This document shows, one piece after another, positions 1 to 5,354 of a stretch of DNA of 8,540 nucleotides (the stretch's first letter is position 1; every line of letters begins with the position of its first letter). Below the pieces are notes generated by a model. The model was not told the DNA's origin. It was given only the letters and a program-made list of their open reading frames with translations, and searched no databases. Source of the DNA: Acidobacteriota bacterium (GTDB lineage Bacteria; Acidobacteriota; Terriglobia; Terriglobales; Acidobacteriaceae). The stretch is from positions 1 to 8,540 of the forward strand of contig JAJZHR010000074.1 of the NCBI GenBank assembly GCA_021810815.1, written 5' to 3'. The position numbers and the translations under genes are program-made.

Positions 1-1
1 G

Positions 2-211
2 AACGACGTTCTCGACGAGGCCGTAGCCCAGCTCCGCGCCATCGTCCTCCTGGAGCGACTGCGCCACGGCGGCCACCAGCCCCAGGGAACTCCCCATGAC
101 CACGCCCAATGGGAAAAGATCGCAGCCCGCTGCCGAACCAATCCCCCCGCCGAGCGGCTCCAGCAAGCCATCAACAACTTCAAAAGCTTCGCGAAGCCGA
201 CCCCGCAATAG
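2..211 (+). CDS. Unrecognised protein, C-terminal fragment (5' end outside window)
   Basis: An open frame enters from the left edge at base 2 and runs 69 codons to a TAG at 209-211. No start codon is needed because the gene begins upstream of the window. The codons are strongly biased to G or C in third position (runs such as GCC-CAG-CTC-CGC-GCC-ATC), like the sure genes here, which supports real coding. The visible part opens with a probable amphipathic helix (NDVLDEAVAQLRAIVLLERL). A His/Gln-rich stretch (HGGHQPQGTPHDHAQWEK) and a Lys/Pro-rich end (FKSFAKPTPQ) follow. I do not recognise the family and assign no function. It converges on pdxT, with a 334-base spacer between their stops. Overlapping + frames around 96-353 are shadows of this one. 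Confidence 0.6.
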   Translation, partial: NDVLDEAVAQLRAIVLLERLRHGGHQPQGTPHDHAQWEKIAARCRTNPPAERLQQAINNFKSFAKPTPQ

Positions 212-293
212 CGAGCCTCCGGCACAACAAGTCGTCATCGGCAGTGAAGTGGAGGAATTCGATCGGTCTTGGACTCTGCCGGGTGCCGGGTGC

Positions 294-326
294 CCCATTC
301 ATCGCAGTTTTATCGCGATGAGTGGG
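294..326. repeat. REP-like palindrome in convergent spacer
   Basis: CCCATTCATCGC (294-305) and GCGATGAGTGGG (315-326) form a 12-bp stem with one T-G wobble and a 9-base loop. A doubled GGGTGCC lies just before it (281-294). The same leading text, CTGCCGGGTGCC followed by CCATTC, recurs at 509-524 without the second arm. The hairpin has no T-run on either side, so it is not a classical intrinsic terminator. It lies between convergent genes and could still limit read-through. The rest of 212-545 shows no credible gene. Confidence 0.6.
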
Positions 327-367
327 CAAGCCAACCACTCACGGTGCGCTTAGCCTTTGCTGTTGTC

Positions 368-440
368 CGCTCTTCTGATTGCCTTCAGAGACGACTCCGT
401 CCGGTTGTCACCTGTAAGCGACTCTTCCTGGTTGTCATCC
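368..440. repeat. Degenerate tandem repeat, about 24-27 bp period
   Basis: Two clear copies, CGACTCCGTCCGGTTGTCACC (392-412) and CGACTCTTCCTGGTTGTCATCC (419-440), share CGACTC and GGTTGTCA. A weaker third copy begins near 369 (GCTCTTCTGATTGCCTTC). Just after the last copy, ATCCC (437-441) and GGGAT (455-459) are inverted around a GCGAAGCGAAG core. From memory this text resembles intergenic sequence common in Acidobacteriota and some other phyla. Function unknown. Confidence 0.45.
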
Positions 441-545
441 CGCAGCGAAGCGAAGGGATCTGCTTCTTCTCTTGCTGTTGCTGTTGCCGCTGCCCGCGCT
501 CGTTGCGCTGCCGGGTGCCCATTCAGGAGCTTCGCCGCCAACGTT

Positions 546-1145
546 CTACTCGGAGTCCCGGCTCTCCCGAACCAGTTCCAGAAACGCCGCATGAACCCGG
601 GCATCGCTCGACAGCTCCGGATGAAACGTAGCCGCCATCAGGTTGCCTTCGCGCACCAGGGTAGGGAAGCCGTCGCGCTCGGCCAGCACTTCCACCTTGT
701 CGCCAACGCTCACAATGCGCGGCGCGCGAATGAAGACCATCTCCAGAGGGCCGCCGGGCAGCTTCGTCTCTTCCACCAGAATCGACGAATCGTTCTGCCG
801 CCCATACGCATTGCGTTCCACCACAGCGTCCAGCACGGCAAGGCTCCGCTGCGCCGGGTTCCGCACGTCCTTCGCCAGCAGGATGCATCCAGCGCAGGTC
901 CCAAACGTCGGCTTGGTCCGCGCAAACTCCTGAAGGCTCTCAAAAAATCCAGACCGCTCCAGAAACTTCAGCATCGTGGTGGACTCGCCCCCGGGCAGAA
1001 TCAGACCATCCAGACCCTCAAGTTGCTCCGGCTTCCGCACCAGCAATGCCTCGCCCCCCGCAGCCTCAATCGCCGCAGCATGAGCCGCAAAATCACCCTG
1101 CACAGCAAGCACACCGATGCGAAGCTTCGTCTGTGATTCAGTCAA
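546..1145 (-). CDS. pdxT: PdxT, glutaminase subunit of PLP synthase
   Basis: This class I glutamine amidotransferase hydrolyses glutamine and channels ammonia to PdxS, which builds pyridoxal 5'-phosphate in the cytoplasm (DXP-independent vitamin B6 route). Numbered from the chosen start, the protein has 199 residues, normal for the family. It shows the N-terminal IGVLAVQGDF (10-19), the oxyanion-region PGGEST (51-56), the nucleophile Cys84 in GTCAGC, the family signature RNAYGRQNDS (111-120), and the catalytic His175 and Glu177 in TFHPE. The triad is intact. There is no ATG or GTG start before the conserved core. I chose TTG at 1143-1145, which lies 10 bases after AAGGG. TTG at 1149-1151 and at 1191-1193 are alternatives; the last would add 16 residues. 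pdxS lies 261 bases upstream. No good promoter is visible in the gap, so pdxT may depend on read-through from pdxS. The function is very secure; the start is not. Confidence 0.96.
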   Translation of the reverse strand: MTESQTKLRIGVLAVQGDFAAHAAAIEAAGGEALLVRKPEQLEGLDGLILPGGESTTMLKFLERSGFFESLQEFARTKPTFGTCAGCILLAKDVRNPAQRSLAVLDAVVERNAYGRQNDSSILVEETKLPGGPLEMVFIRAPRIVSVGDKVEVLAERDGFPTLVREGNLMAATFHPELSSDARVHAAFLELVRESRDSE

Positions 1146-1213
1146 TTGCAACGATCCCTTGAATGTCCTGGCTGAAGCCCTAATTCCTGCCAAATCTTAT
1201 CCTGAAAGTCCTG

Positions 1214-1269
1214 GCTGATAGCTGATAGCTGATAGCTGATAGCTGGTAGCTGACAACTGACAACTGATA
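1214..1269. repeat. Tandem 7-bp repeat, eight copies, between pdxS and pdxT
   Basis: Four perfect copies of GCTGATA (1214-1241) are followed by four variants: GCTGGTA, GCTGACA, ACTGACA and ACTGATA. They run without interruption to 1269. On the - strand this reads as TCAGCTA/TCAGTTG units. A second short 7-bp duplication, GCTCAAA twice, lies at 1285-1298. An 11-base direct repeat, GTCCTGGCTGA, occurs at 1165-1175 and 1208-1218. The array lies upstream of pdxT, within the likely pdxS-pdxT transcript. The unit length is not a multiple of three and there is no coding sign. Confidence 0.85.
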
Positions 1270-1367
1270 CGCCAACAAGCCTTCGCTCAAAGCTCAAAGC
1301 TGTCACGCTAAAGCCTTCCTCCCCCAGCCAAACCAGCCCCAGGCAACCCAATCCGAAAGCGGCCTTT

Positions 1368-1392
1368 GCCTCTGCGCCGAAGGCGCAGAGGC
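1368..1392 (-). terminator. Strong hairpin just downstream of pdxS, possible partial terminator
   Basis: GCCTCTGCGCC (1368-1378) and GGCGCAGAGGC (1382-1392) are perfect complements of 11 bp with a 3-base loop (TTC on the - strand). The hairpin begins 14 bases past the pdxS stop. The bases after it on the - strand (AAAGGCC) are not T-rich, so it is not a full intrinsic terminator. It may instead protect the pdxS 3' end from nucleases, or be a repeat-family palindrome. The hairpin is seen directly; the role is inferred. Confidence 0.5.
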
Positions 1393-1406
1393 CCGTGCGG
1401 CCAGCA

Positions 1407-2366
1407 CTACCAGCCGCGAATTTGCAGGAGCTGCGACTCTTCCAGACCGGCTGCGGCCAGGCCCTTCATTGTCCCGGTCACCTGCTCCGCGGCCTCGGCC
1501 AGAATCTTCGGATCGTCGAAATGCGTTGTGGCGAGAACGATGGCCTTGGCGCGCGAAACAGCCTCAGCGCGCTCCTTCGGATCATTCTCGACGTCCAGGG
1601 GAGTGGCGCGCTCCTTCATGAAGATGCCCGAGCCGACAAAGACTGCCTCTGCTCCAAGCTGCATCATCAGCGCAGCGTCGGCGGGCGTCGCAATGCCGCC
1701 AGCGGAGAAGTTCGGCACCGGCAGCTTGCCCGCCTTCGCCACCATGCGGATCAGCTCGTACGGAGCCTGGTGCACCTTCGCCGCGTTGTAGAGTTCCTCT
1801 TCGCCAAGCACGGTCAGGCCCTTCATCTCGCGAACGATCTGGCGCATATGCTGCACCGCGTGGACCACGTCGCCCGTGCCCGCTTCGCCCTTGGTGCGGA
1901 TCATGGCCGCGCCCTCTGCAATGCGCCGCAGAGCCTCTCCCAGGTTGCGCGCTCCGCAGACGAAAGGCGTCTTGAAGGCGTGCTTGTCGATGTGGTGCAC
2001 TTCGTCGGCAGGTGTCAGAACTTCGCTCTCGTCGATGAAGTCCACGCCCAGCTCCTGCAGAATCTGCGCCTCTGCGAAGTGGCCGATGCGCGCCTTCGCC
2101 ATCACCGGGATGGACACAGCCGCGATGATTTCCTTGATCAGCTTCGGGTTGGCCATGCGGGCAACGCCGCCTTCGGCGCGGATCATCGCCGGCACGCGCT
2201 CCAGAGCCATCACCGACGTCGCTCCAGACTCCTCGGCGATCCGCGCCTGCTCGACGTTCATCACGTCCATGATGACGCCGCCCTTCAGCATCTCGGCCAG
2301 TCCGATGTTCAGCCGCAAACCGTGCTCCGCTTTTCCTGCGCCGTTGTTGCTGTGCGTCTTCGCCAT
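1407..2366 (-). CDS. pdxS: PdxS, PLP synthase catalytic subunit
   Basis: PdxS condenses ribose 5-phosphate, glyceraldehyde 3-phosphate and ammonia (from PdxT) into pyridoxal 5'-phosphate. Family members are (beta/alpha)8 barrels that assemble into dodecamers. The 319-residue protein has the family hallmarks: GGVIMDVMN with Asp34, PVMAKARIGH with the Schiff-base Lys91, and MIRTKGEAGTG with the second active-site Lys159. These match Asp24, Lys81 and Lys149 of the Bacillus enzyme with a constant offset of ten. The phosphate-binding NFSAGGIATP and GSGIF segments and the closing RGW are also present. The ATG at 2364-2366 is preceded by AAGGAG at a 7-base spacing, which settles the start. An in-frame extension to 2441 would cross the promoter and has no family match. 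The N-terminus is about ten residues longer than usual, hydrophilic and probably disordered. Confidence 0.97.
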   Translation of the reverse strand: MAKTHSNNGAGKAEHGLRLNIGLAEMLKGGVIMDVMNVEQARIAEESGATSVMALERVPAMIRAEGGVARMANPKLIKEIIAAVSIPVMAKARIGHFAEAQILQELGVDFIDESEVLTPADEVHHIDKHAFKTPFVCGARNLGEALRRIAEGAAMIRTKGEAGTGDVVHAVQHMRQIVREMKGLTVLGEEELYNAAKVHQAPYELIRMVAKAGKLPVPNFSAGGIATPADAALMMQLGAEAVFVGSGIFMKERATPLDVENDPKERAEAVSRAKAIVLATTHFDDPKILAEAAEQVTGTMKGLAAAGLEESQLLQIRGW

Positions 2367-2373
2367 GGTGTAT

Positions 2374-2379
2374 CTCCTT
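2374..2379 (-). promoter_or_regulatory. Ribosome binding site of pdxS
   Basis: AAGGAG on the - strand, 7 bases before the ATG at 2366, is the best Shine-Dalgarno match in the window. It decides between the short (2366) and long (2441) start of pdxS. Confidence 0.85.
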
Positions 2380-2404
2380 GCTGGGTGAAAAGAACTCGGT
2401 GAAA

Positions 2405-2449
2405 AATTATCCGGTCCAAGACTCGTAATTATCCGATCCAAGACTCCGT
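2405..2449. repeat. 22-bp tandem duplication in the pdxS leader
   Basis: AATTATCCGGTCCAAGACTC (from 2405) and AATTATCCGATCCAAGACTC (from 2427) are head-to-tail and differ at one of 20 bases. Each copy supplies a GATAAT on the - strand, and the upstream copy overlaps the predicted pdxS -10 box. The repeat may be a chance duplication, a two-site operator or a duplicated promoter element. Confidence 0.8.
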
Positions 2450-2457
2450 TTTGTTAA
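2428..2457 (-). promoter_or_regulatory. Predicted sigma-70-type promoter of pdxS
   Basis: On the - strand TTAACA (2452-2457) and GATAAT (2428-2433) are separated by 18 bases. Each differs from the consensus -35 and -10 at one position. Transcription would begin near 2420, giving a leader of about 55 bases before the pdxS ATG. No regulator site can be named, though the -10 lies within the 22-bp duplication. This is pattern-based only. Confidence 0.55.
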
Positions 2458-2458
2458 G

Positions 2459-2512
2459 GGCACGGCTTCAGCCGTGCCGTAGGGCGCTCATATTTCGTGG
2501 GGCTTTAGCCCC
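2459..2512. repeat. Paired-hairpin REP-like element
   Basis: Two perfect hairpins lie 20 bases apart. GGCACGGC-TTCA-GCCGTGCC (2459-2478) has an 8-bp stem, and GGGGC-TTTA-GCCCC (2500-centred, 2499-2512) has a 5- to 6-bp stem. Similar text pairs (CGGCTTCAGCCG followed by GGGGCTTTAGCCCC) are, from memory, dispersed between genes in Acidobacteriota genomes. The element is immediately upstream of the pdxS promoter. The spacer 2367-2695 otherwise holds the promoter, the duplication and the terminator listed separately, with no gene. Confidence 0.65.
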
Positions 2513-2592
2513 TGAGGTACGCACTCTCCAAACCAGCCCGCACCAGATTCAGGCCAGTCCGGCAGCCGCATTTCGATAGAAGTCCGTGCCTG

Positions 2593-2613
2593 AAAAAGGC
2601 GCATGCGCACCTT
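2593..2613 (-). terminator. Intrinsic terminator after the thioesterase gene
   Basis: On the - strand AAGGTGC (2607-2613), a 4-base loop (GCAT) and GCGCCTT (2596-2602) form a 7-bp stem with one T-G pair. The T-run extends through 2593, giving five T in a row. It lies 83 bases past the thioesterase stop and upstream of the pdxS promoter. It would separate the methyltransferase-dehydratase-thioesterase transcript from pdxST. Confidence 0.6.
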
Positions 2614-2695
2614 CAAAATCGGGCGCGCCTCAAACCTCAAGTATAGCGGCTTTCCGCCCGCTCATTCCCGCCGCGTCCAGCTCCAGGATTGCGGC

Positions 2696-3220
2696 TCACT
2701 TCAATTTGGCGGGAGGAATTTTCGCGCCCTGCTTTCCACCATTCATCTTGGCAAACATCGCCACCGGATCGATCGCAATGAAGAGCCCCGTCCCGCGAGC
2801 CAGCACCTGTCCCTCCGCGTCCCGAATCTCGGCTCGATTCGTGTGCTTGCGGCCCTCGATGCCGACGGAAGTTCCCACCACCGTCAGCGCCTGCCGCAGA
2901 GGAACCGGACGCAGGTACTCCACCTCCATGTGCCGCGTCAGCGCCACCACATCCTTCAGCTTGTTCACCTTGCCCATCGCCTCGTCCAGCAGCGTAGCGA
3001 TGATGCCTCCGTGGATGTGCCCAGGCGGCCCCTCAAACCTCCGTGTCAACCGGAACCGCGCCGTCGCCGTCCCCGCCTCCGCGTCCAGCACGAACCGAAG
3101 ATGCAGACCATTCGGATTCGCCGGCCCGCAACCGAAGCAATGGTTCTGCCCGCCCCCGAGCACGTTGCTCAGGGAAGCCGTCGAGTGTCCGTGCCCGCGT
3201 TTTGCTTTCGCCGTTGTCAT
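2696..3220 (-). CDS. PaaI-family hotdog thioesterase
   Basis: A 174-residue protein of the 4HBT/PaaI hotdog superfamily, whose members hydrolyse acyl-CoA thioesters in the cytoplasm. The N-terminal motif NHCFGCGPANPNGLHLRF (26-43), with two cysteines, is typical of a PaaI-like subgroup. The core carries HIHGGIIATLLDEAMG (68-83), where the HGG turn and Asp79/Glu80 mark the usual catalytic region. A later strand, VEYLRPVPLRQ (100-110), is the substrate-side strand of the hotdog fold. The last 20 residues are basic and probably disordered. The substrate cannot be read from sequence. The ATG at 3218-3220 is the only good start; its ribosome binding site is weak. It follows the dehydratase by 110 bases filled partly by the 11-bp repeat array and may belong to the same transcript. 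The family assignment is firm, the role open. Confidence 0.9.
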   Translation of the reverse strand: MTTAKAKRGHGHSTASLSNVLGGGQNHCFGCGPANPNGLHLRFVLDAEAGTATARFRLTRRFEGPPGHIHGGIIATLLDEAMGKVNKLKDVVALTRHMEVEYLRPVPLRQALTVVGTSVGIEGRKHTNRAEIRDAEGQVLARGTGLFIAIDPVAMFAKMNGGKQGAKIPPAKLK

Positions 3221-3286
3221 GAACTATCTACTGGAACACGCCACGCCTGGTGAAGGAAAGCGGCCGCCGTGCCGCAACCGTCCATT

Positions 3287-3377
3287 CACCGTGATCTCAC
3301 CGTGCATTTACCGTGCATTTCACCGTGATTTCACCGTGAAATCACCGGTGAAATCACGGTCGAAAACACGGTGGAAT
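3287..3377. repeat. 11-bp repeat array overlapping the end of the dehydratase gene
   Basis: The core ACCGTG or its near complement ACGGTG recurs at 3288, 3299, 3310, 3322, 3333, 3344 (as ACCGGTG), 3356 and 3367, a period of 11-12 bases. The first units read CACCGTG plus an AT-rich tetramer; those beyond the self-complementary CACCGGTG at 3343-3350 read in the opposite sense (CACGGTG). The array crosses the dehydratase stop at 3331-3333 and encodes the last 14 residues, then fills the start of the spacer before the thioesterase. One turn of DNA per unit could align protein sites on one face, but nothing shows that it does. Confidence 0.85.
3322..3360. repeat. Perfect 15-bp inverted repeat at the dehydratase stop
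   Basis: ACCGTGATTTCACCG (3322-3336) and CGGTGAAATCACGGT (3346-3360) are exact complements around a 9-base loop. The stem holds the TGA stop of the dehydratase. On the - strand no T-run follows. It could attenuate transcription into the thioesterase gene or stabilise the upstream message. It is also a natural by-product of the 11-bp array, whose units are themselves nearly self-complementary. Confidence 0.75.
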
Positions 3378-4308
3378 CCACGTTTGCACCGCTCAAAATC
3401 ACGCCGATCCGCCGTCCCCGCATCCGCTCCTTTTCCTGCAAAGCCCCCGCCAGAGAAGCCGCCGCAGCACCTTCTGCGACGTTGTGGGTGTCGTAATAAA
3501 GCGCTGCCATCGCCCCCGCAACCTCGTCTTCCGTCACTCTCACAATGCGGTCAACACCCTTTAGAATGTGCGACAAAGCGTCGTTGTTCGGCGTCCGGCA
3601 AGCGAGCCCGTCGGCCAGAATCGTGGTCGCCGCATGGGACACCGGCTCCCCCTTGGCGAACGAAAGCGCATAGGCCGGAGCGTCCGCTGAAACCACCCCC
3701 ACCACGCGCGTCTTCAACCCCAGTGCCTGCCGCGCCGCCAGCATTCCGCAAATCCCGGAGCCCATGCCCACCGGCACATACACCGTATCCATCTCCGGGG
3801 CAAGTCTAAGGAATTCAATGGCATACGTCCCTACCCCACGCACCAGCAGAGGGTGAAACGAGGGCATCCGGTGCAGCCCCATGCTCTCCGCAAGAGCATC
3901 CGCATGCTCGCACGCCGCCTGGAAGTCGTGGCCATATTCCACCAATTCCACGCCAAAGGCCCGCATTGCGCTGTTTTTCTCGTCGCTGTTGCCGAGAGGA
4001 ACCACCACGGTCGCCGCAATGCCATAGTGCTTCGCAGCGTAACCCACAGATTGCCCATGGTTTCCGCGCGTAGCGCTCACCACTCCCCTGGTCTCAGGGT
4101 GACGGCGCATCAAGTCGTCCATGTACACCAGGCCGCCGCGAATCTTGAATGCTCCCACCGGCGTATGGTTCTCATGCTTCACCCAAACCTCCGCTCCCAT
4201 CCGCGCATTCAGCAGCGGCCAGGTGTACTGCGGTGTTGGAGGCATGTGCTTCTGGACAAGAGCTGCGGCAGACTCCAGCTCGGCGAGCGATGGCAGATCG
4301 AAAGGCAT
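3331..4308 (-). CDS. Threonine dehydratase-like PLP enzyme (fold type II)
   Basis: A 325-residue member of the tryptophan synthase beta/IlvA family. Enzymes of this kind deaminate threonine or serine to a 2-oxo acid in the cytoplasm. The PLP lysine is Lys55 in GAFKIRGG. SATRGNHGQS (78-87) carries the Asn that contacts the cofactor ring, GMGSG (181-185) is the phosphate-binding loop, and SGAN (306-309) is the usual C-terminal active-site strand. There is no ACT regulatory domain, so feedback control as in biosynthetic IlvA is not expected. Hydroxy-amino-acid dehydratases and racemases of the same fold are alternatives. I chose ATG at 4306-4308, 10 bases after the methyltransferase stop; a TTG at 4335 would overlap that gene. 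The last 14 residues (STVFSTVISPVISR) are encoded by the 11-bp repeat array and look like an acquired tail. Confidence 0.88.
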   Translation of the reverse strand: MPFDLPSLAELESAAALVQKHMPPTPQYTWPLLNARMGAEVWVKHENHTPVGAFKIRGGLVYMDDLMRRHPETRGVVSATRGNHGQSVGYAAKHYGIAATVVVPLGNSDEKNSAMRAFGVELVEYGHDFQAACEHADALAESMGLHRMPSFHPLLVRGVGTYAIEFLRLAPEMDTVYVPVGMGSGICGMLAARQALGLKTRVVGVVSADAPAYALSFAKGEPVSHAATTILADGLACRTPNNDALSHILKGVDRIVRVTEDEVAGAMAALYYDTHNVAEGAAAASLAGALQEKERMRGRRIGVILSGANVDSTVFSTVISPVISR

Positions 4309-4318
4309 GTCTTCAATG

Positions 4319-4927
4319 CTAAGGCATTTGCGCAAGGATGGCCTGTGTGCCGCGCCGCGTCACCGTCTCGTTGTAGTACAGAACGCGCCCGCCGGCGAAA
4401 TGCCGCAGCAGCTCCTGCCTCTCCAGCAGAAAGTTCGGGTCCCGAGGTCTGCTTTGGGAAAGCGTCAGATGATCCAGCGTGTGCGTCTTGTAGAACACCA
4501 GACCGCCAGGCCGCAACGCCTTGCGAATGGCAGGGAAGAGCGCGCGGTCGAGATACTGGACCACCATGATGAAGTCGTAGGAATTCTCCGGCGAAGCAGC
4601 GGCGCGCGTAAGCGTCTCCATCCCTGTCTCGTTCAGGACTTCCAGCGGAACGCCAGCCTCCTTCGCGTGGAGGACGGCTATGCGCGTTGCTTCGTCCGAG
4701 AAGTCGGCCAGTGTCATGCGCCAGCCCTGCTTGGCCAGCCAGATCGCATGGCGCCCTGCGCCTCCGGCAAGATCCAGCCCGCGACCGCCCTCAGGAAACA
4801 GTGGACCGATGAACTCCTCGTGCAGATGGAGCAGAAGTGGATCGGGATCAAGTGCGGTGTGCTCGCCAGCGCGGTAGCGTTCGTTCCAATGCGCGCGTCG
4901 GTCGATATCGGTGGAATCCAGTTGCAT
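4319..4927 (-). CDS. Class I SAM-dependent methyltransferase
   Basis: A 202-residue Rossmann-fold methyltransferase, probably cytoplasmic. Motif I is LDLAGGAGRHA (51-61), with the glycine-rich SAM loop. LADFS (73-77) supplies the acidic residue after strand beta2 that usually binds the SAM ribose. YDFIMVVQYLDR followed by LRPGGLVFYKTH is the beta4/beta5 region. The N-terminal RRAHWNERYRAGEH resembles the start of small TehB-like and similar methyltransferases, but the substrate is not evident. ATG at 4925-4927 is preceded by AGGAG at 4 bases. A longer frame to 5053 adds 42 residues without family likeness, so I rejected it. The stop lies 10 bases before the dehydratase ATG, so the two form an operon. 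The 157-base spacer to the upstream surface protein shows no convincing promoter or terminator. Confidence 0.9.
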   Translation of the reverse strand: MQLDSTDIDRRAHWNERYRAGEHTALDPDPLLLHLHEEFIGPLFPEGGRGLDLAGGAGRHAIWLAKQGWRMTLADFSDEATRIAVLHAKEAGVPLEVLNETGMETLTRAAASPENSYDFIMVVQYLDRALFPAIRKALRPGGLVFYKTHTLDHLTLSQSRPRDPNFLLERQELLRHFAGGRVLYYNETVTRRGTQAILAQMP

Positions 4928-5084
4928 GAGGCTCCTGAGAAGTGCTGCTTGCTCCAATGATAAAGGCAGCGACGCAGCGTGCCATTGGCGGCGGCTCACC
5001 CACTCTGCTCTTGCAGATGGACCGCGATCCCTCGCTTGGCGGATGGATCGCAATTCCTTCCGCGCAATTTCTCTGGATCGAATG

Positions 5085-5354
5085 CTACCGTGCGGTCACC
5101 GTGAGATTCAGCGTAACTGTCTGCGTGATCTGCAGGCCATTGGTCGAGGTAGCGGTAACCAGATACGGATAGGTTCCAGGAGCGGCATAGGTGAGGTTTG
5201 GATTGCCCGCGCTGCCGCAGCCTTGCGTGCTGATGGCCGCAGCCGCTGAGAGCAGCAGCCAGACCAACAGTCTCGGCAGCTTTCCTGCCCTGGAGCGCCG
5301 GATGCCGCCGAGGAACGCGAGTCCCAGCGGAAGCATCAGAGCGAGCAACGTCTT
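5085..5354 (-). other. C-terminal module: hydrophobic - basic - hydrophobic - GCGS - beta tail
   Basis: Part of the surface protein. Visible residues 1063-1079 (KTLLALMLPLGLAFLGG) form one hydrophobic segment. RRSRAGKLPR follows, then a second segment (LLVWLLLSAAAAIST), then QGCGSAG with a lone Cys at 5217-5219. The last 38 residues resemble an Ig-like strand pair (APGTYPYLVTATST ... TVTLNLTVTAR). The first segment and the basic stretch resemble a C-terminal sorting signal. The second segment with AISTQGC vaguely resembles a lipoprotein signal, but internal to a protein. From memory this arrangement recurs in Acidobacteriota surface proteins. Its job is unknown. Confidence 0.6.

Noticed and set aside
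294..326. Intrinsic terminator for the + strand gene ending at 211
   Set aside because: The stem is good but no T-run follows on either strand; listed as a repeat instead.
350..604. Possible small - strand gene downstream of pdxT
   Set aside because: It overlaps the pdxT 3' end in another frame, is built from the repeat segments and has no family likeness or convincing ribosome binding site.
357..1136. + strand open frame antisense to pdxT
   Set aside because: Arg/His-rich shadow; the opposite strand has a complete amidotransferase with its triad.
1214..1269. CRISPR array or coding repeat
   Set aside because: Units are 7 bp, contiguous and not a multiple of three.
1395..2402. Long + strand open frame (335 codons) antisense to pdxS
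   Set aside because: The product is His/Arg/Leu-rich without recognisable structure, while the - strand encodes an unmistakable PdxS.
3287..3377. CRISPR array
   Set aside because: Units are 11-12 bp with no unique spacers, and no cas gene is present.
2586..3809. Long + strand open frame (407 codons) antisense to the thioesterase and dehydratase genes
   Set aside because: Low-complexity Pro/Arg/Ser-rich product with no domain. It is the expected shadow of GC-rich genes on the other strand, which have clear families.
4928..5053. N-terminal extension of the methyltransferase by 42 residues
   Set aside because: It has no family likeness, and the internal ATG at 4927 has an AGGAG in front of it.
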